A model generated the notes under the pieces. It was not told the origin of the DNA, made no database searches, and saw only the letters and a program-made list of their open reading frames with translations. A stretch of DNA of 64,000 bases, from the NCBI RefSeq assembly GCF_005166025.1, contig NZ_CP028923.1, positions 2,296,001 through 2,360,000 of the forward strand, read 5' to 3'. The position numbers and the translations under genes were made by a program. Origin of the DNA: Mangrovivirga cuniculi (GTDB lineage: Bacteria; Bacteroidota; Bacteroidia; Cytophagales; Cyclobacteriaceae). Of this stretch, positions 28,857-38,640 are shown piece after piece; the first letter of the stretch is position 1; every line of letters begins with the position of its first letter.

Positions 28857-29993
28857 TTATTTATCAAGTAATTCGTCTGCAGGTAATTCAACGAAAAAGG
28901 TAGTTCCTCTATTGGATCTACTGGTTACAGAGATATTACCATGTATCTTTATTAAGGCCTCTTTTACTATATATAAGCCCAGTCCAGAGCCATTATTAAT
29001 ATCTGAACCTCTATAGAACATATCAAAAATCTTGTCCAGGTGTCCTTTTTCTATACCTGTACCATTGTCTTCAATCTCAATAATAACCTTTTCCTGATCG
29101 GCGGATTTATATATGTCAATTTTAATATATGGTATATCACTTCGATGATATGCATGAAATTTAATTGCATTTGATATCAGGTTGTTAAGAATTATTTTTA
29201 GTCTGAGCTGATCACAATTAATAATTTTTAATTCATCTGGTATAGAAACCTGAAATTCAATTTTATCAAAGTTGTTATTGAAAGATTGATTGTCAATTAT
29301 TGAATTAACAAGGTTATCAAGATTGATCTTTTCGTATTCAATTTCCTGGCGGGTGTTCCGGCTAAAATTTATTATCTCTACAATAAACTCATCAAGCTTA
29401 TGAACACTTTTTTCCATTAATTGCAGATACTGAATCATCTGATTATCTTTTGTGTCTAATTTAGCTACATTAATCAGACCCAGAAGTGATTTTAGCGGTG
29501 CACTTAAATCATGGGAGGCACTATATACAAACCTGTCAAGCTCCTGGTTTGTTTTTTGCAATTCATGATATTGCTTAGTTAATAATTTATCAGCTTCTTT
29601 TTTAGCTTTAACAAGGTTCCATTCCCTTAAAGTTCTGTTTACAATCCTTGGTAATTCCTGAAAAACAGATTCTGATTTAACTACATAATCAATTGCTCCT
29701 TTTTTTATTGCTTCTACTGCAATATGTTCATCTCCCTGGCTAGTCATTAATATCACTGGAAGATCATTTTCAAAATTACCTTTTAATCTGATAAGTTCAA
29801 TTCCTTCACCATCAGGAAGAAGGTAATCAGTAATTATTAAATCCAGGGAATTATTATTGATCTGATTAATAGCTGACTTTAAATCGGTCACGGTTAACAC
29901 ATTAAAATTCTCGGATCTCTCCAAAAATCTTTTTATCAATTCGGCATGTGCTTCTTCGTCCTCGACTAAAAGTATATTTACGGTTTCCTGCAT
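28857..29993 (-). CDS. Receiver-histidine kinase fusion protein
   Basis: The 378-residue protein begins with a receiver domain (VNILLVEDEE, phospho-acceptor Asp 56 in DLIITDYLLPDG) and continues with a coiled linker, a HisKA domain (YSASHDLSAPLKS, the phosphorylated His) and a HATPase domain with N, G1 and G2 boxes (NLISNAIKF, EDNGTGIEKG, GSGLGLYIV). There is no membrane segment, so it is a soluble kinase whose receiver probably controls its activity. No response regulator lies next to it. Its stop is only three bases from the convergent ackA stop. Confidence 0.88.
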   Translation of the reverse strand: MQETVNILLVEDEEAHAELIKRFLERSENFNVLTVTDLKSAINQINNNSLDLIITDYLLPDGEGIELIRLKGNFENDLPVILMTSQGDEHIAVEAIKKGAIDYVVKSESVFQELPRIVNRTLREWNLVKAKKEADKLLTKQYHELQKTNQELDRFVYSASHDLSAPLKSLLGLINVAKLDTKDNQMIQYLQLMEKSVHKLDEFIVEIINFSRNTRQEIEYEKINLDNLVNSIIDNQSFNNNFDKIEFQVSIPDELKIINCDQLRLKIILNNLISNAIKFHAYHRSDIPYIKIDIYKSADQEKVIIEIEDNGTGIEKGHLDKIFDMFYRGSDINNGSGLGLYIVKEALIKIHGNISVTSRSNRGTTFFVELPADELLDK

Positions 29994-30131
29994 GAGGGTG
30001 AATGAAAATAACTAATTCCTATATTCAAATATGTTGAATATTATTGAAAATAGATAGATTATGACCGTGAATTGTATTCTCCGTAGTTAATAAACGCAAC
30101 ACGTAGGACTAATTGACGTTTCTATTGTATT

Positions 30132-33100
30132 TTAACTATAAGTTTGTGAGGTGTCTTCTTTTTTAGAACCCGACGAAGCAACAGATTCTTTCAAATTAAT
30201 AGTAAAATAAAATGTTGAACCTCTTCTAGGACCATCAGATTCCACCCAAATCTTACCATTATGCATTGTAACAATTTTATCTACAAGGGCAAGACCGATT
30301 CCAGTTCCTTCAATATTTTTTTCTAGTCTGTCAAATAAATTGAATATCCTTTCCTGATGTTCTTTTGCTATACCGGCACCATTATCTTTTACATAAAATA
30401 TTCTTTTAACCCCTTCTTTAATTCCGATCTCAACTTGTGGTTCATCTTGTGATCCCATATACTTAAGTGCATTTTCTATCAGATTCTGGAAGACCTGAAG
30501 AAGCCTTGATTTATCTCCGTAAATCTCAAGATCGGATGGATAAGATTTAACAATGGTTGCATTTTTATTATGGATATGTCCCTTCACTGCAGAAAGGGAT
30601 TCTTCTATAATATCATCTAACAGGCAATGATCAAAGTGATTAACAACCATACCAATTCTTGAAAGCTCCAGTAGGTCATTGATCAGGGTTTGCATTCTGC
30701 CGGTAGCCCTTTCTAGCTGATCAAGGTCACCTTCAACCTGGGATAAATTTCCATTTGTAAGATCATGTTTTAAGATTGAAACAAATCCCTGTACAGTAAC
30801 TAAAGGACTTTTTAAATCATGTGAGACAGTATAAGTGAATTTTTCCATCTCATCATTTTTGATTTGTAATTCTTTATTAATGTCCTCTAACTGATCTTTT
30901 TGATGGGCTAATTCATGGGTATGAATTCTAATTTGCTTTTCAAGATGGATTTTTTGCGCTTTAATTTTGCGTATTCTAAAATATATAAATGATGTTATTG
31001 AAGTGGAAATTACAACAAAGACTAATGCATAAAACCATAATGTTTTCCAAAACGGAGGTTTTACAAAAATCACAATTTCGGTGGTCTTGCTTTCTTCGGG
31101 TTTAAGCTTATTTATTGCTTTTACCTGTAAAATATATTTTCCTGGTTCCAAATTGGTATAAGTGACCTCACTTTTCTCACCTGCTTCTATCCAGTTTTTA
31201 TCAAAATTAACCATGCGGTATTCATAGTCAATATTTTTATCCGGATTAGAAATTATAGAGGTCCACTTTATGCTGACAACACTTTGATCGTAATTAAGGA
31301 ATAATGTGTCAACATGGCTCAGAGATTTACTTATGATGCTACTATCTGAGGGAATTACTCTTTCATTAAAAAGAAAAAGATCAGTGAAAATAGGTTTAGG
31401 TGAGTTGGAATAAAAACTTACAGAATCTGTGTTTAGATAAGTAATTCCCCCAAGTCCACCAAAAAAGATATTATTAGTTTCCGGGTTAAAGTAAGAGGCA
31501 TTTTCGTTAAACTCATCAATGCTGATTCCATCTTTTTTATCAAAATTAATAAAAGTCTCATCTTTTTTACTAAAACGAGAAATCCCCAGATCGGTCGTTA
31601 CCCAAACTTGATCGTTTTGATCAATTAAAACATCGTAAACAATATTAACCGGTAATCCTGATTCTTTATTATATATTGAAATATCACCATTTTTTGGATT
31701 GTAGATAGCTAACCCAAAATCAGTTGCTATCAATAAATTACCTTCTGAATCTGAAGTAATATCAAAGATATCAATATCCTTTAATGAGAATTTATCTGAT
31801 TCAATAAAACCAAAAGTATTTCCTTCCTTATAATCTCTTTTAATAAGACCCATTGGTGTACCGAGGTAAACAACGGAATCAGAAGAATTTATAAAAGCAG
31901 TATTAACCCCATAATTAAGTAAAAGAGTATCCAAAGAACTATTAAAAAGGATTTCCTCAAGTTTGCCCGTTTCCTTGTTGAGTTTATTAAGATTGAAAGT
32001 TGATATAGTATAAATATTCCCTTTGTCATCAGAAATCACATCTCCGACATAATTTAGATAGCTACCTTTAAAAGTAGCTTCTTCATGGAAAATATTCTGA
32101 ATTTTACCTGTCTTTTCGTTGTAAAAATTTAATCCTTCTTCAGTACCGATATAAATTCCATTTTCTTCCGGAACTCTTTTTAATATCGTAACACCATCGA
32201 AAGAAAGACTATTTTCTTTAGTGCTATCATGAGTCAGATATTCAAATTTTTTTAATTTTTTATTAAAAATGTTTACCCCATGATTTTGAGTACCAATGAA
32301 AATTTTATCCTCATTTTCAGCTATACCCCAAATAATTTTATCGTTGAGACCCATGTTCTCATTTGGAGAATAACTGATGTTTTCAAAACCAAGTTGATTT
32401 GCATAACAAACTTGAACACCATTTGTCGTAGCAAACCAAATATTATCATTTGAATCCTGATAAATGTTATAAATCTGGTCACTCTTTAAAGCAAAAGAAG
32501 CCTCTTCATTATAGCGATAATTTTTGGTTTTTTTAGTTTTAGGATCATAGCTTATCAAGCCGTTGGCCTGAGTACCAAATAAAAATAAATTTCTCAGGCT
32601 ATCATAATGAGTTTCAATAACCTGAAAAGATTCCTTTTCATAGATCGGTTCAACTTGTGCTGAATTCACATTCAAAAAGTATGCACCCTGATAATATGAT
32701 GTAATAATTGCTATAGAGTCATTGATTTTATCAAAATCCGCTACTAAAAGGTTTTTATCTCTTAAAGAACTTTCCTTTAACGTATCAAATTCAAAGGTTT
32801 TAGTATTAATAAATTTTAAACCATTGCTGGTACTTACAACCAAGTCGTCTTTAAATAGAGCAAAGCCAATTATTGATGGATATTTGAATTTAATTGCGTC
32901 CTTTTCAGAATTATTAATCGTTTCAACTTCATTAGTTTTTCTGTTAATAATTGACAGATAACCATTATATCCTGCTACGACCAGTCTGGTATCCGGTAGT
33001 TCTTCAACATCAACAATATAGCGACCGCTGAATAATATAGAATCAGTGTTGAGATTTTTATAATGTTTGAAATAATCATGTTTATAATCATAAATACTCA

Positions 33101-33440
33101 AACCATTATGTGTACAGATGGCTAATTGATCATTACTTAACCTTTTAATTTTACGGATACTATTGTTGGGGATTGAATGTAAAGAGTCGCTGCTATGCCT
33201 GTAGATCCTGAAATTTTTCCCATCATATTTGTTAAGACCATTTTGCGTAGATATCCAAATAAAACCAAGATCATCTTCGACAATGTCGGTTACGGCAGTT
33301 TGTGAAAGCCCGTCTTCAACAGACAAATGGTGGAATTTATACTCATTTTGAGCATAAATTACCGTATTACCTATCCCTGGAAGTAGAAAACAGAAAAAAA
33401 AGTTTAAAAGAAGTATCTTAAAAAAATATTTTGGCGCCAT
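30132..33440 (-). CDS. Large sensor histidine kinase with reg_prop beta-propellers and Y_Y_Y domain
   Basis: This roughly 1100-residue protein has a signal peptide, two beta-propellers built of reg_prop repeats (LSVEDGLSQTAVTDIVEDDLG at the front), a Y_Y_Y domain near residue 735, one transmembrane segment, a coiled coil, a HisKA domain (YTVSHDLKSPLV) and a HATPase domain ending near the C-terminus. This resembles the hybrid two-component sensors of Bacteroidota that detect polysaccharide fragments in the periplasm. Unlike those, it has no receiver or AraC output domain. The start at 33440 was chosen because it puts the signal peptide first. An in-frame ATG at 33527 would add 29 residues. Confidence 0.85.
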   Translation of the reverse strand: MAPKYFFKILLLNFFFCFLLPGIGNTVIYAQNEYKFHHLSVEDGLSQTAVTDIVEDDLGFIWISTQNGLNKYDGKNFRIYRHSSDSLHSIPNNSIRKIKRLSNDQLAICTHNGLSIYDYKHDYFKHYKNLNTDSILFSGRYIVDVEELPDTRLVVAGYNGYLSIINRKTNEVETINNSEKDAIKFKYPSIIGFALFKDDLVVSTSNGLKFINTKTFEFDTLKESSLRDKNLLVADFDKINDSIAIITSYYQGAYFLNVNSAQVEPIYEKESFQVIETHYDSLRNLFLFGTQANGLISYDPKTKKTKNYRYNEEASFALKSDQIYNIYQDSNDNIWFATTNGVQVCYANQLGFENISYSPNENMGLNDKIIWGIAENEDKIFIGTQNHGVNIFNKKLKKFEYLTHDSTKENSLSFDGVTILKRVPEENGIYIGTEEGLNFYNEKTGKIQNIFHEEATFKGSYLNYVGDVISDDKGNIYTISTFNLNKLNKETGKLEEILFNSSLDTLLLNYGVNTAFINSSDSVVYLGTPMGLIKRDYKEGNTFGFIESDKFSLKDIDIFDITSDSEGNLLIATDFGLAIYNPKNGDISIYNKESGLPVNIVYDVLIDQNDQVWVTTDLGISRFSKKDETFINFDKKDGISIDEFNENASYFNPETNNIFFGGLGGITYLNTDSVSFYSNSPKPIFTDLFLFNERVIPSDSSIISKSLSHVDTLFLNYDQSVVSIKWTSIISNPDKNIDYEYRMVNFDKNWIEAGEKSEVTYTNLEPGKYILQVKAINKLKPEESKTTEIVIFVKPPFWKTLWFYALVFVVISTSITSFIYFRIRKIKAQKIHLEKQIRIHTHELAHQKDQLEDINKELQIKNDEMEKFTYTVSHDLKSPLVTVQGFVSILKHDLTNGNLSQVEGDLDQLERATGRMQTLINDLLELSRIGMVVNHFDHCLLDDIIEESLSAVKGHIHNKNATIVKSYPSDLEIYGDKSRLLQVFQNLIENALKYMGSQDEPQVEIGIKEGVKRIFYVKDNGAGIAKEHQERIFNLFDRLEKNIEGTGIGLALVDKIVTMHNGKIWVESDGPRRGSTFYFTINLKESVASSGSKKEDTSQTYS

Positions 33441-33632
33441 CACTTTGTTAATACCAAAACTTAATAATAGGTAAACACTTATTTTCAGAATTTTTGGCAT
33501 GAAATCTGAAAAAGAATAATTTCTCACTGATTATTTAAAACTATTTTAGCAATCAAAATGCTAATATAATGACAATAATCAGTTAATCAAGGCTTTACAT
33601 AAGAAGTATATTTTTGATCAAAACTTTAAAAA

Positions 33633-33761
33633 ATGAAAAAAATAATTGAAAGAATTTTTGTAAGTTCATTTTCAGCGGCAATAGCTTTTTTATTTATTAT
33701 TCTTTCTTTTGCCGACAAAATTTTATTGAAGGATGAAATTGTAAATGAAACTTCATCTTAA
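33633..33761 (+). CDS. Possible 42-residue membrane peptide
   Basis: A short frame begins MKKIIERIFVSSFSAAIAFL and has one hydrophobic helix (about residues 8-26) followed by a charged tail ending NETSS. It lies in a gap of about 290 bases between the sensor kinase (opposite strand) and the SRAP gene. Its basic N-terminus and single helix resemble small membrane peptides. It could also be chance, since AT-rich spacers often encode hydrophobic runs. No function can be given. Confidence 0.35.
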   Translation: MKKIIERIFVSSFSAAIAFLFIILSFADKILLKDEIVNETSS

Positions 33762-33819
33762 TACAGGTTTTCTTTACATTTTTCATTGTTAATCGGTCCA
33801 GATTAATTTAATTTAAAAT

Positions 33820-34605
33820 ATGTGTGGCCGATATGTTCAAGTATTTACAGCTGAGCAGGTGAAAAAAACATTACCTGCCATAATTGTACCCTCTTCATTT
33901 AAAGGAGTCCAAAATTACAATACTTCTCCAACTCAAAACGTATTTATTGTAAGCGAAGACTCAAAGCCGCAACTTTTTGAAACCAGGTGGGGCTTATTAC
34001 CACCCTGGGAATCAGATAAGAAAAAAACCGGACTATTTAATATTCGCTCTGAAACTATAACTGAGCCATGGAAGCAAAAGCCTGGTTATGCTCGTTTTAT
34101 TGGTTCGATTTTAAAAGAACAACGTTGCTTATTTTTGGCAAACGGGTTTTACGAGTGGGCAGAAGGATCAAATCCAAAACAACCATATTTTATTTATTCC
34201 CGAAAAGAATTAGAAGAAAGTAATTTGATGACCCTTGGTGGCTTAAGTTATGAATGGGTAAATAAAGATACCGGCGAGGTTTTTAAGACAAGTGGTATAT
34301 TAACTCAGCCTGCCAATGAATTATTAAAAAAAGTAAAGCATCATCGAATGCCGCTTATTATTAATGAAAAATATCGCAATTCGTGGCTAAATCCTGAAAT
34401 TGACCTAGGTGAAATAAAACAAATTGTAAAGCAAACAAAACCTTCTAAAGAAATGAACGCCTATCCGGTTGGTAAAATTGGCAGGGAAAATTCGCCATCC
34501 TATGTAATGCCCTCCGGTGAAACAATTTTCCCTGAGGAAGAAACTAAAATTAATCATCATTTAAGTCTTCTCGGAATGGGGGGAAGACGGAATAATCCCA
34601 GATAA
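33820..34605 (+). CDS. SOS response-associated (SRAP) protein, YedK/HMCES family
   Basis: The 261-residue protein starts MCGRYV, giving the catalytic Cys 2 that forms a covalent link with abasic sites in single-stranded DNA. Other family landmarks are present: NIRSET (Asn), NGFYEW (Glu) and HHRMPLII (His), together with WGLLPPW. These proteins shield abasic DNA during replication. The gene ends five bases before the next one and may be cotranscribed with it. The start is fixed, because processing exposes Cys 2. Confidence 0.94.
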   Translation: MCGRYVQVFTAEQVKKTLPAIIVPSSFKGVQNYNTSPTQNVFIVSEDSKPQLFETRWGLLPPWESDKKKTGLFNIRSETITEPWKQKPGYARFIGSILKEQRCLFLANGFYEWAEGSNPKQPYFIYSRKELEESNLMTLGGLSYEWVNKDTGEVFKTSGILTQPANELLKKVKHHRMPLIINEKYRNSWLNPEIDLGEIKQIVKQTKPSKEMNAYPVGKIGRENSPSYVMPSGETIFPEEETKINHHLSLLGMGGRRNNPR

Positions 34606-34610
34606 AATAT

Positions 34611-36127
34611 ATGAGAAAGCATTTCATTTATTATTCAATTTTTTTCCTAATACTATTAATCATTCTTGGTTTATGGTTAAGTAATGTTTTTTTTATCATT
34701 CTGATAGCACTTTCACCAATACTGATTTTAGGATGGTATGATATTCTTCAACCCTGGCATTCCATTAAGCGTAATTTCCCGATCGTTGGTAGATTGAGGT
34801 ATGTGTTAGAATCAATGGGGCCAAAAGTTTATCAATATTTTATTGAAGGAGAAACTAATGGAACGCCAATAAATCGAAATTTAAGATCGCTTGTATATCA
34901 GCGTGCTAAGGAAGAAGTAGATACATTACCATTTGGAACAAGGGAAATGGTTTATGCTGAGGGTTATGAATGGATGCATCATTCGATGAATCCCTTACCT
35001 TTAGAAGATGTGCCGATTGACCAAAGAGTCATGATTGGAGAAAAAAATTGTAAGAAGCCTTATGATGCTTCGATATTAAACATTTCCGCAATGAGTTACG
35101 GTTCTCTTTCTTCTAATGCTGTGTTGGCATTAAATGGCGGAGCCAATTTAGGTGGATTTGCCCATAATACTGGAGAGGGAGGAATCAGCAGATATCATCT
35201 GGCATATAAAGGAGACTTAATCTGGCAGATTGGAACTGGTTATTTTGGATGTCGAACAACTGAAGGAGATTTTGATGAGGAAGTTTTTAAGAAGAATGCC
35301 TCAGAAGAATCTGTAAAAATGATCGAGATTAAACTTTCACAGGGTGCAAAACCTGGTCATGGAGGAATTTTACCTGCCAAAAAAAATAATTACGAAATTG
35401 CTAAAATAAGAGGTGTCGAGCCGCATACTCAGGTAGTTTCACCACCTTATCATAAAGCTTTTAATGGTAAAGGAAATGTTGGTTTATTGGAATTTGTGAA
35501 AAGGCTTAGGGATGCTTCAGGAGGTAAACCTGTAGGAATTAAGTTATGTATGGGCATTCCTTCAGAATTTGAAGCGTTGTGCGACGATATAATCAACACG
35601 GGAATTTATCCCGATTACATTGCCATTGATGGGGGTGAAGGAGGAACCGGAGCGGCTCCTTTAGAATTTAGTAATGCGGTAGGTATGCCTTTTAAAGAAG
35701 GGTTAGCTACTGCTTATGATATATTAGTTAAAAAAGATCTCAAAAAAGATATAGTACTTGGGGGTCTGGAAAAATTGTAACCAGCTTTGATTTGTTTAGA
35801 GCATTTGCTTTAGGTGCGGATTTTTGTTATTCTGCCCGTGCTATGATGCTTGCTATCGGATGTATTCAGGCGCTTGAATGTAATTTAAATTCCTGTCCTT
35901 CCGGCGTAGCTACGCAGGATCCTTTTCTCGCCCAGGGTTTAGTAGTTAAACACAAGATCAAGAGGGTAAAGAATTTTCATCATGAAACTATTTACAGTTT
36001 CAGAGAATTATTAGCTTCAGCAGGGGTAAAATCTCCTTCAGAATTGACTAGAGATCATATTTATAGAAGGATAAGCTTATCTAAGATTAAATCGTACACA
36101 GAAATTTATGGAAATGTAGGAAGTTGA
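34611..36127 (+). CDS. FMN-binding glutamate synthase-like protein, interrupted by one frameshift
   Basis: Segments 34611-35780 and 35792-36127 form one protein of about 505 residues. It starts with two membrane-spanning segments (about residues 6-42), then a TIM-barrel glutamate-synthase FMN domain (SYGSLSSNAVLALN, GAKPGHGGILPAKKN, DGGEGGTGAAP) and a three-cysteine block CIQALECNLNSCPSGVATQ like the iron-sulfur ligand region. The break is a G5 run at 35760-35764: one more G restores LGGSGKIVTSFDLFRAF. There is no glutaminase domain, so it belongs to the small stand-alone family whose reaction is not settled. The break is probably a sequencing indel. Confidence 0.85.
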
Positions 36128-36128
36128 T

Positions 36129-36665
36129 ATGGAAATTTATAATACTTATGAGGTAAGATGGTTCTGGCGATCAGAAAGGGAATACAAGAAAATCGCCTCT
36201 GCTATTGATATGTTGGATTATCAAAAGGAACCCGAAGTACGAACAGATAAATACCTGATAAGTAATAATAAAAATATCTCATTTAAATTAAGAGAAGGGG
36301 CTTTTGAAGCTAAATATCCAACAGGAGATCATTTTTCATTATTTAATATAAAGTTAGACTCTTTTAGAAAATATTCCATATTGCCTCAACAAATGAATGT
36401 TGATACGGAATTAAGTATTGAAGTTGAAAAAAACAGGGTTTTATTGTTAGCAATGGGCGGTAATTTTCGGATAGAGCGATCTTCTTTAAAGGTTAAAGAA
36501 GAAACTTATTATAGCCTAAATGTAGAAATTGAATCTGATTTATTACTAAATATTCCAGGTTTGGAAAAACATAGTCCTCCAATAACTGGTTTAGTTGAGC
36601 AAGTTAAAAACATAACTACGGTCAAAAGATGTAGTTATTCAGAATTTATTAGTCATTATTATTGA
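36129..36665 (+). CDS. Protein of unknown function, possibly CYTH-like
   Basis: The 178-residue protein starts one base after the preceding stop, and msrA starts one base after its own stop, so it belongs to that transcript. It has no signal or membrane segment. Alternating charged strands (YEVRWFWRSE, then DKYLISN, SFKLREGAFEAKYP, ELSIEVEKNRVLLLAMGG) look like a beta-barrel of the CYTH/triphosphate tunnel type, but I cannot confirm the EXEXK motif, so this is only an impression. No function is assigned. Confidence 0.6.
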   Translation: MEIYNTYEVRWFWRSEREYKKIASAIDMLDYQKEPEVRTDKYLISNNKNISFKLREGAFEAKYPTGDHFSLFNIKLDSFRKYSILPQQMNVDTELSIEVEKNRVLLLAMGGNFRIERSSLKVKEETYYSLNVEIESDLLLNIPGLEKHSPPITGLVEQVKNITTVKRCSYSEFISHYY

Positions 36666-36666
36666 G

Positions 36667-37194
36667 ATGAAAAAAATTACTTTAGGGGCAGGCTGTTTTT
36701 GGTGTATAGAGGCTGTTTTTCAACGAATGAAAGGGGTCGAAAGTGTTAAAAATGGATTTATGGGAGGCACAGTAAAAAATCCGCCTTATCGAGAAGTGGT
36801 TACAGGAACTACAGGCCATGCTGAGGTGGTTCAGCTAGAATATGATCCGGAAGTAGTATCAATAGAGGAAATACTGGAAGTATTTTGGAATACTCACGAT
36901 CCCACAACCTTAAATCGACAAGGCTATGATGTTGGAACTCAATATAGATCGGCAATTTTTTATCATAATGATCAGCAGAAAGCAGTAGCAGAAGCTTATA
37001 AAGAACAACTAGATAAGTCCGGGGTTTTTGATAATCCGATCGTAACAGAAATTACAGAGGCAAGTGAATTTTATCCGGCTGAATCAGAACATGATAATTT
37101 TTATAACGAACATCCAGAACAACCTTATTGTAATATTATAATACAACCTAAAATTGATAAGTTCAATCGGTTATATGGTGATAAGGCTAAATAA
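36667..37194 (+). CDS. msrA: Peptide-methionine (S)-S-oxide reductase
   Basis: This 175-residue protein has the MsrA active site GAGCFWCIEAVF near residue 8, and later the blocks VVTGTTGHAEVVQLEYDP, FWNTHDPTTLNRQG and GTQYRSAIFYH. It reduces the S-epimer of methionine sulfoxide and so repairs oxidised proteins. There is no signal peptide, so it should act in the cytoplasm. The window also holds an exported MsrB at 62948-63448, for the R-epimer. It is followed six bases later by the flavin monooxygenase gene. Confidence 0.95.
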   Translation: MKKITLGAGCFWCIEAVFQRMKGVESVKNGFMGGTVKNPPYREVVTGTTGHAEVVQLEYDPEVVSIEEILEVFWNTHDPTTLNRQGYDVGTQYRSAIFYHNDQQKAVAEAYKEQLDKSGVFDNPIVTEITEASEFYPAESEHDNFYNEHPEQPYCNIIIQPKIDKFNRLYGDKAK

Positions 37195-37200
37195 TTATAA

Positions 37201-38640
37201 GTGAACCATCCGGTTATAATAGTAGGAGCAGGCCCTGTTGGAATGATTACAGCCTTACTTTTAGATAGGTTAGGAGTTCCAAGTTTATTAATAGAGAAAA
37301 GGAAACAACTTCCTGATATCCCTCGTGCAATTCATCTTGACAGTGAAATTATCAACATTCTTAGCCTTATCGGTCTGGATAACTTTATTAAAAACCAGGT
37401 ATACCCATCACAAGGATTATTTTTATATAGTAAGAGCTCCAGAAAGAAATTTCTTCAGGCTACCCTTAATTTTAATGTAAAATGCTCCTCTTTTTTATTT
37501 GAACAGAATCAATTAGAGCAATTATTGCTGGAAGAGATAAATAAATCCATAAATATAAGTTTAAAATATAATTGTGAATTTATTCGAATAAATAATCAAG
37601 AAGCTGAATATTCAATACAAGGCCAGATAGTTGACCAGCCGTTCAGTTATTTAATCGGTACAGATGGGGCAAATAGCAAGGTTGCCAGCGTTTCAGGTAT
37701 TGAGTATACTCAATATCCTTACCGTAAATTTAATTACAAGGTAGATTTTATAACAGATCAACCTCCGGAATATCAAAATCGGATTGAAAAGTTCTGCTCT
37801 ACAAATAATAGTTTTGTTAGAATGGCTTTTAAAGACCGTGTGAGAGTCGAAATAACAGAAGCGGCAATAAATGGAAATGGATCCGAATTTCCTGTAAAGT
37901 TGATTGAAGATCTTGCTGAAACAAGAATTAAAAAAGTATTACATGCAGATAAATACTATTTTAATAGTAAAATAGCTAATAATTGGATAGTTGGTAAAAC
38001 CATTATTGCCGGGGATGCTGCTCATACAATGCCTCCTTATATAGGGGAAGGATTATGTAATGGAATTCGAGACGCTTTTAATTTGAGCTGGAAGGTAGCA
38101 TATTGCTTTTACAATGGTCATAAAGAAAAATTGCTTAATTCTTATTCAGAAGAAAGAAAGGTCCATGTTAATAAATACATTGGCTTAACTTTATTAACGG
38201 GGTTATTATTTACATCCTCTTTAAGATATGTTCTAAAGCCATTGGAATTGATTGGTGTTCCTTTAAAGATTAATCAGAAGCCTGTAAAAAAAGGAAATAG
38301 TGATATAAATGTTCCCAAATACGACTTACTTACGAATTTTGCATCAGAAGGTAGTCATTGGGATTATATCAGACCATTATTTAATTCTTTTACAATCATA
38401 GCTAATGAACAGTTGTCTGAGAAAACAATTGAAGAAATGACGAAGTTGTTTAGTCCTTTAAACGTTTCTTTCTATTCGACTAAAGATGAGGTTGCTCAAA
38501 CTATATTTAGAATACTTAAAATCAAAAAGGTCAAGTCTATTATAATTAGACCTGACCTTTCAGTATTATTTTGTGGAACTCTGAATCAGGCAAGTAGAAT
38601 TAAGATTCAGAAGACCTTTAAAAATGAAATTATTTCATAG
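37201..38640 (+). CDS. FAD-dependent aromatic monooxygenase (UbiH/MhpA-like)
   Basis: The 479-residue protein begins with the Rossmann motif VIIVGAGPVGMITALLLDR, has the second FAD/NADPH motif in GTDGANSKVAS and the ribityl-binding block GDAAHTMPPYIGEGLCNGIRDA. This is the class A flavoprotein hydroxylase fold, with closest feel to 3-(3-hydroxyphenyl)propionate hydroxylase. The substrate is unknown. The start is GTG at 37201, giving MNHPVIIVGAG. A hydrophobic stretch near residues 321-345 may be membrane-associated. It overlaps the convergent gene by 11 bases. Confidence 0.82.
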   Translation: MNHPVIIVGAGPVGMITALLLDRLGVPSLLIEKRKQLPDIPRAIHLDSEIINILSLIGLDNFIKNQVYPSQGLFLYSKSSRKKFLQATLNFNVKCSSFLFEQNQLEQLLLEEINKSINISLKYNCEFIRINNQEAEYSIQGQIVDQPFSYLIGTDGANSKVASVSGIEYTQYPYRKFNYKVDFITDQPPEYQNRIEKFCSTNNSFVRMAFKDRVRVEITEAAINGNGSEFPVKLIEDLAETRIKKVLHADKYYFNSKIANNWIVGKTIIAGDAAHTMPPYIGEGLCNGIRDAFNLSWKVAYCFYNGHKEKLLNSYSEERKVHVNKYIGLTLLTGLLFTSSLRYVLKPLELIGVPLKINQKPVKKGNSDINVPKYDLLTNFASEGSHWDYIRPLFNSFTIIANEQLSEKTIEEMTKLFSPLNVSFYSTKDEVAQTIFRILKIKKVKSIIIRPDLSVLFCGTLNQASRIKIQKTFKNEIIS

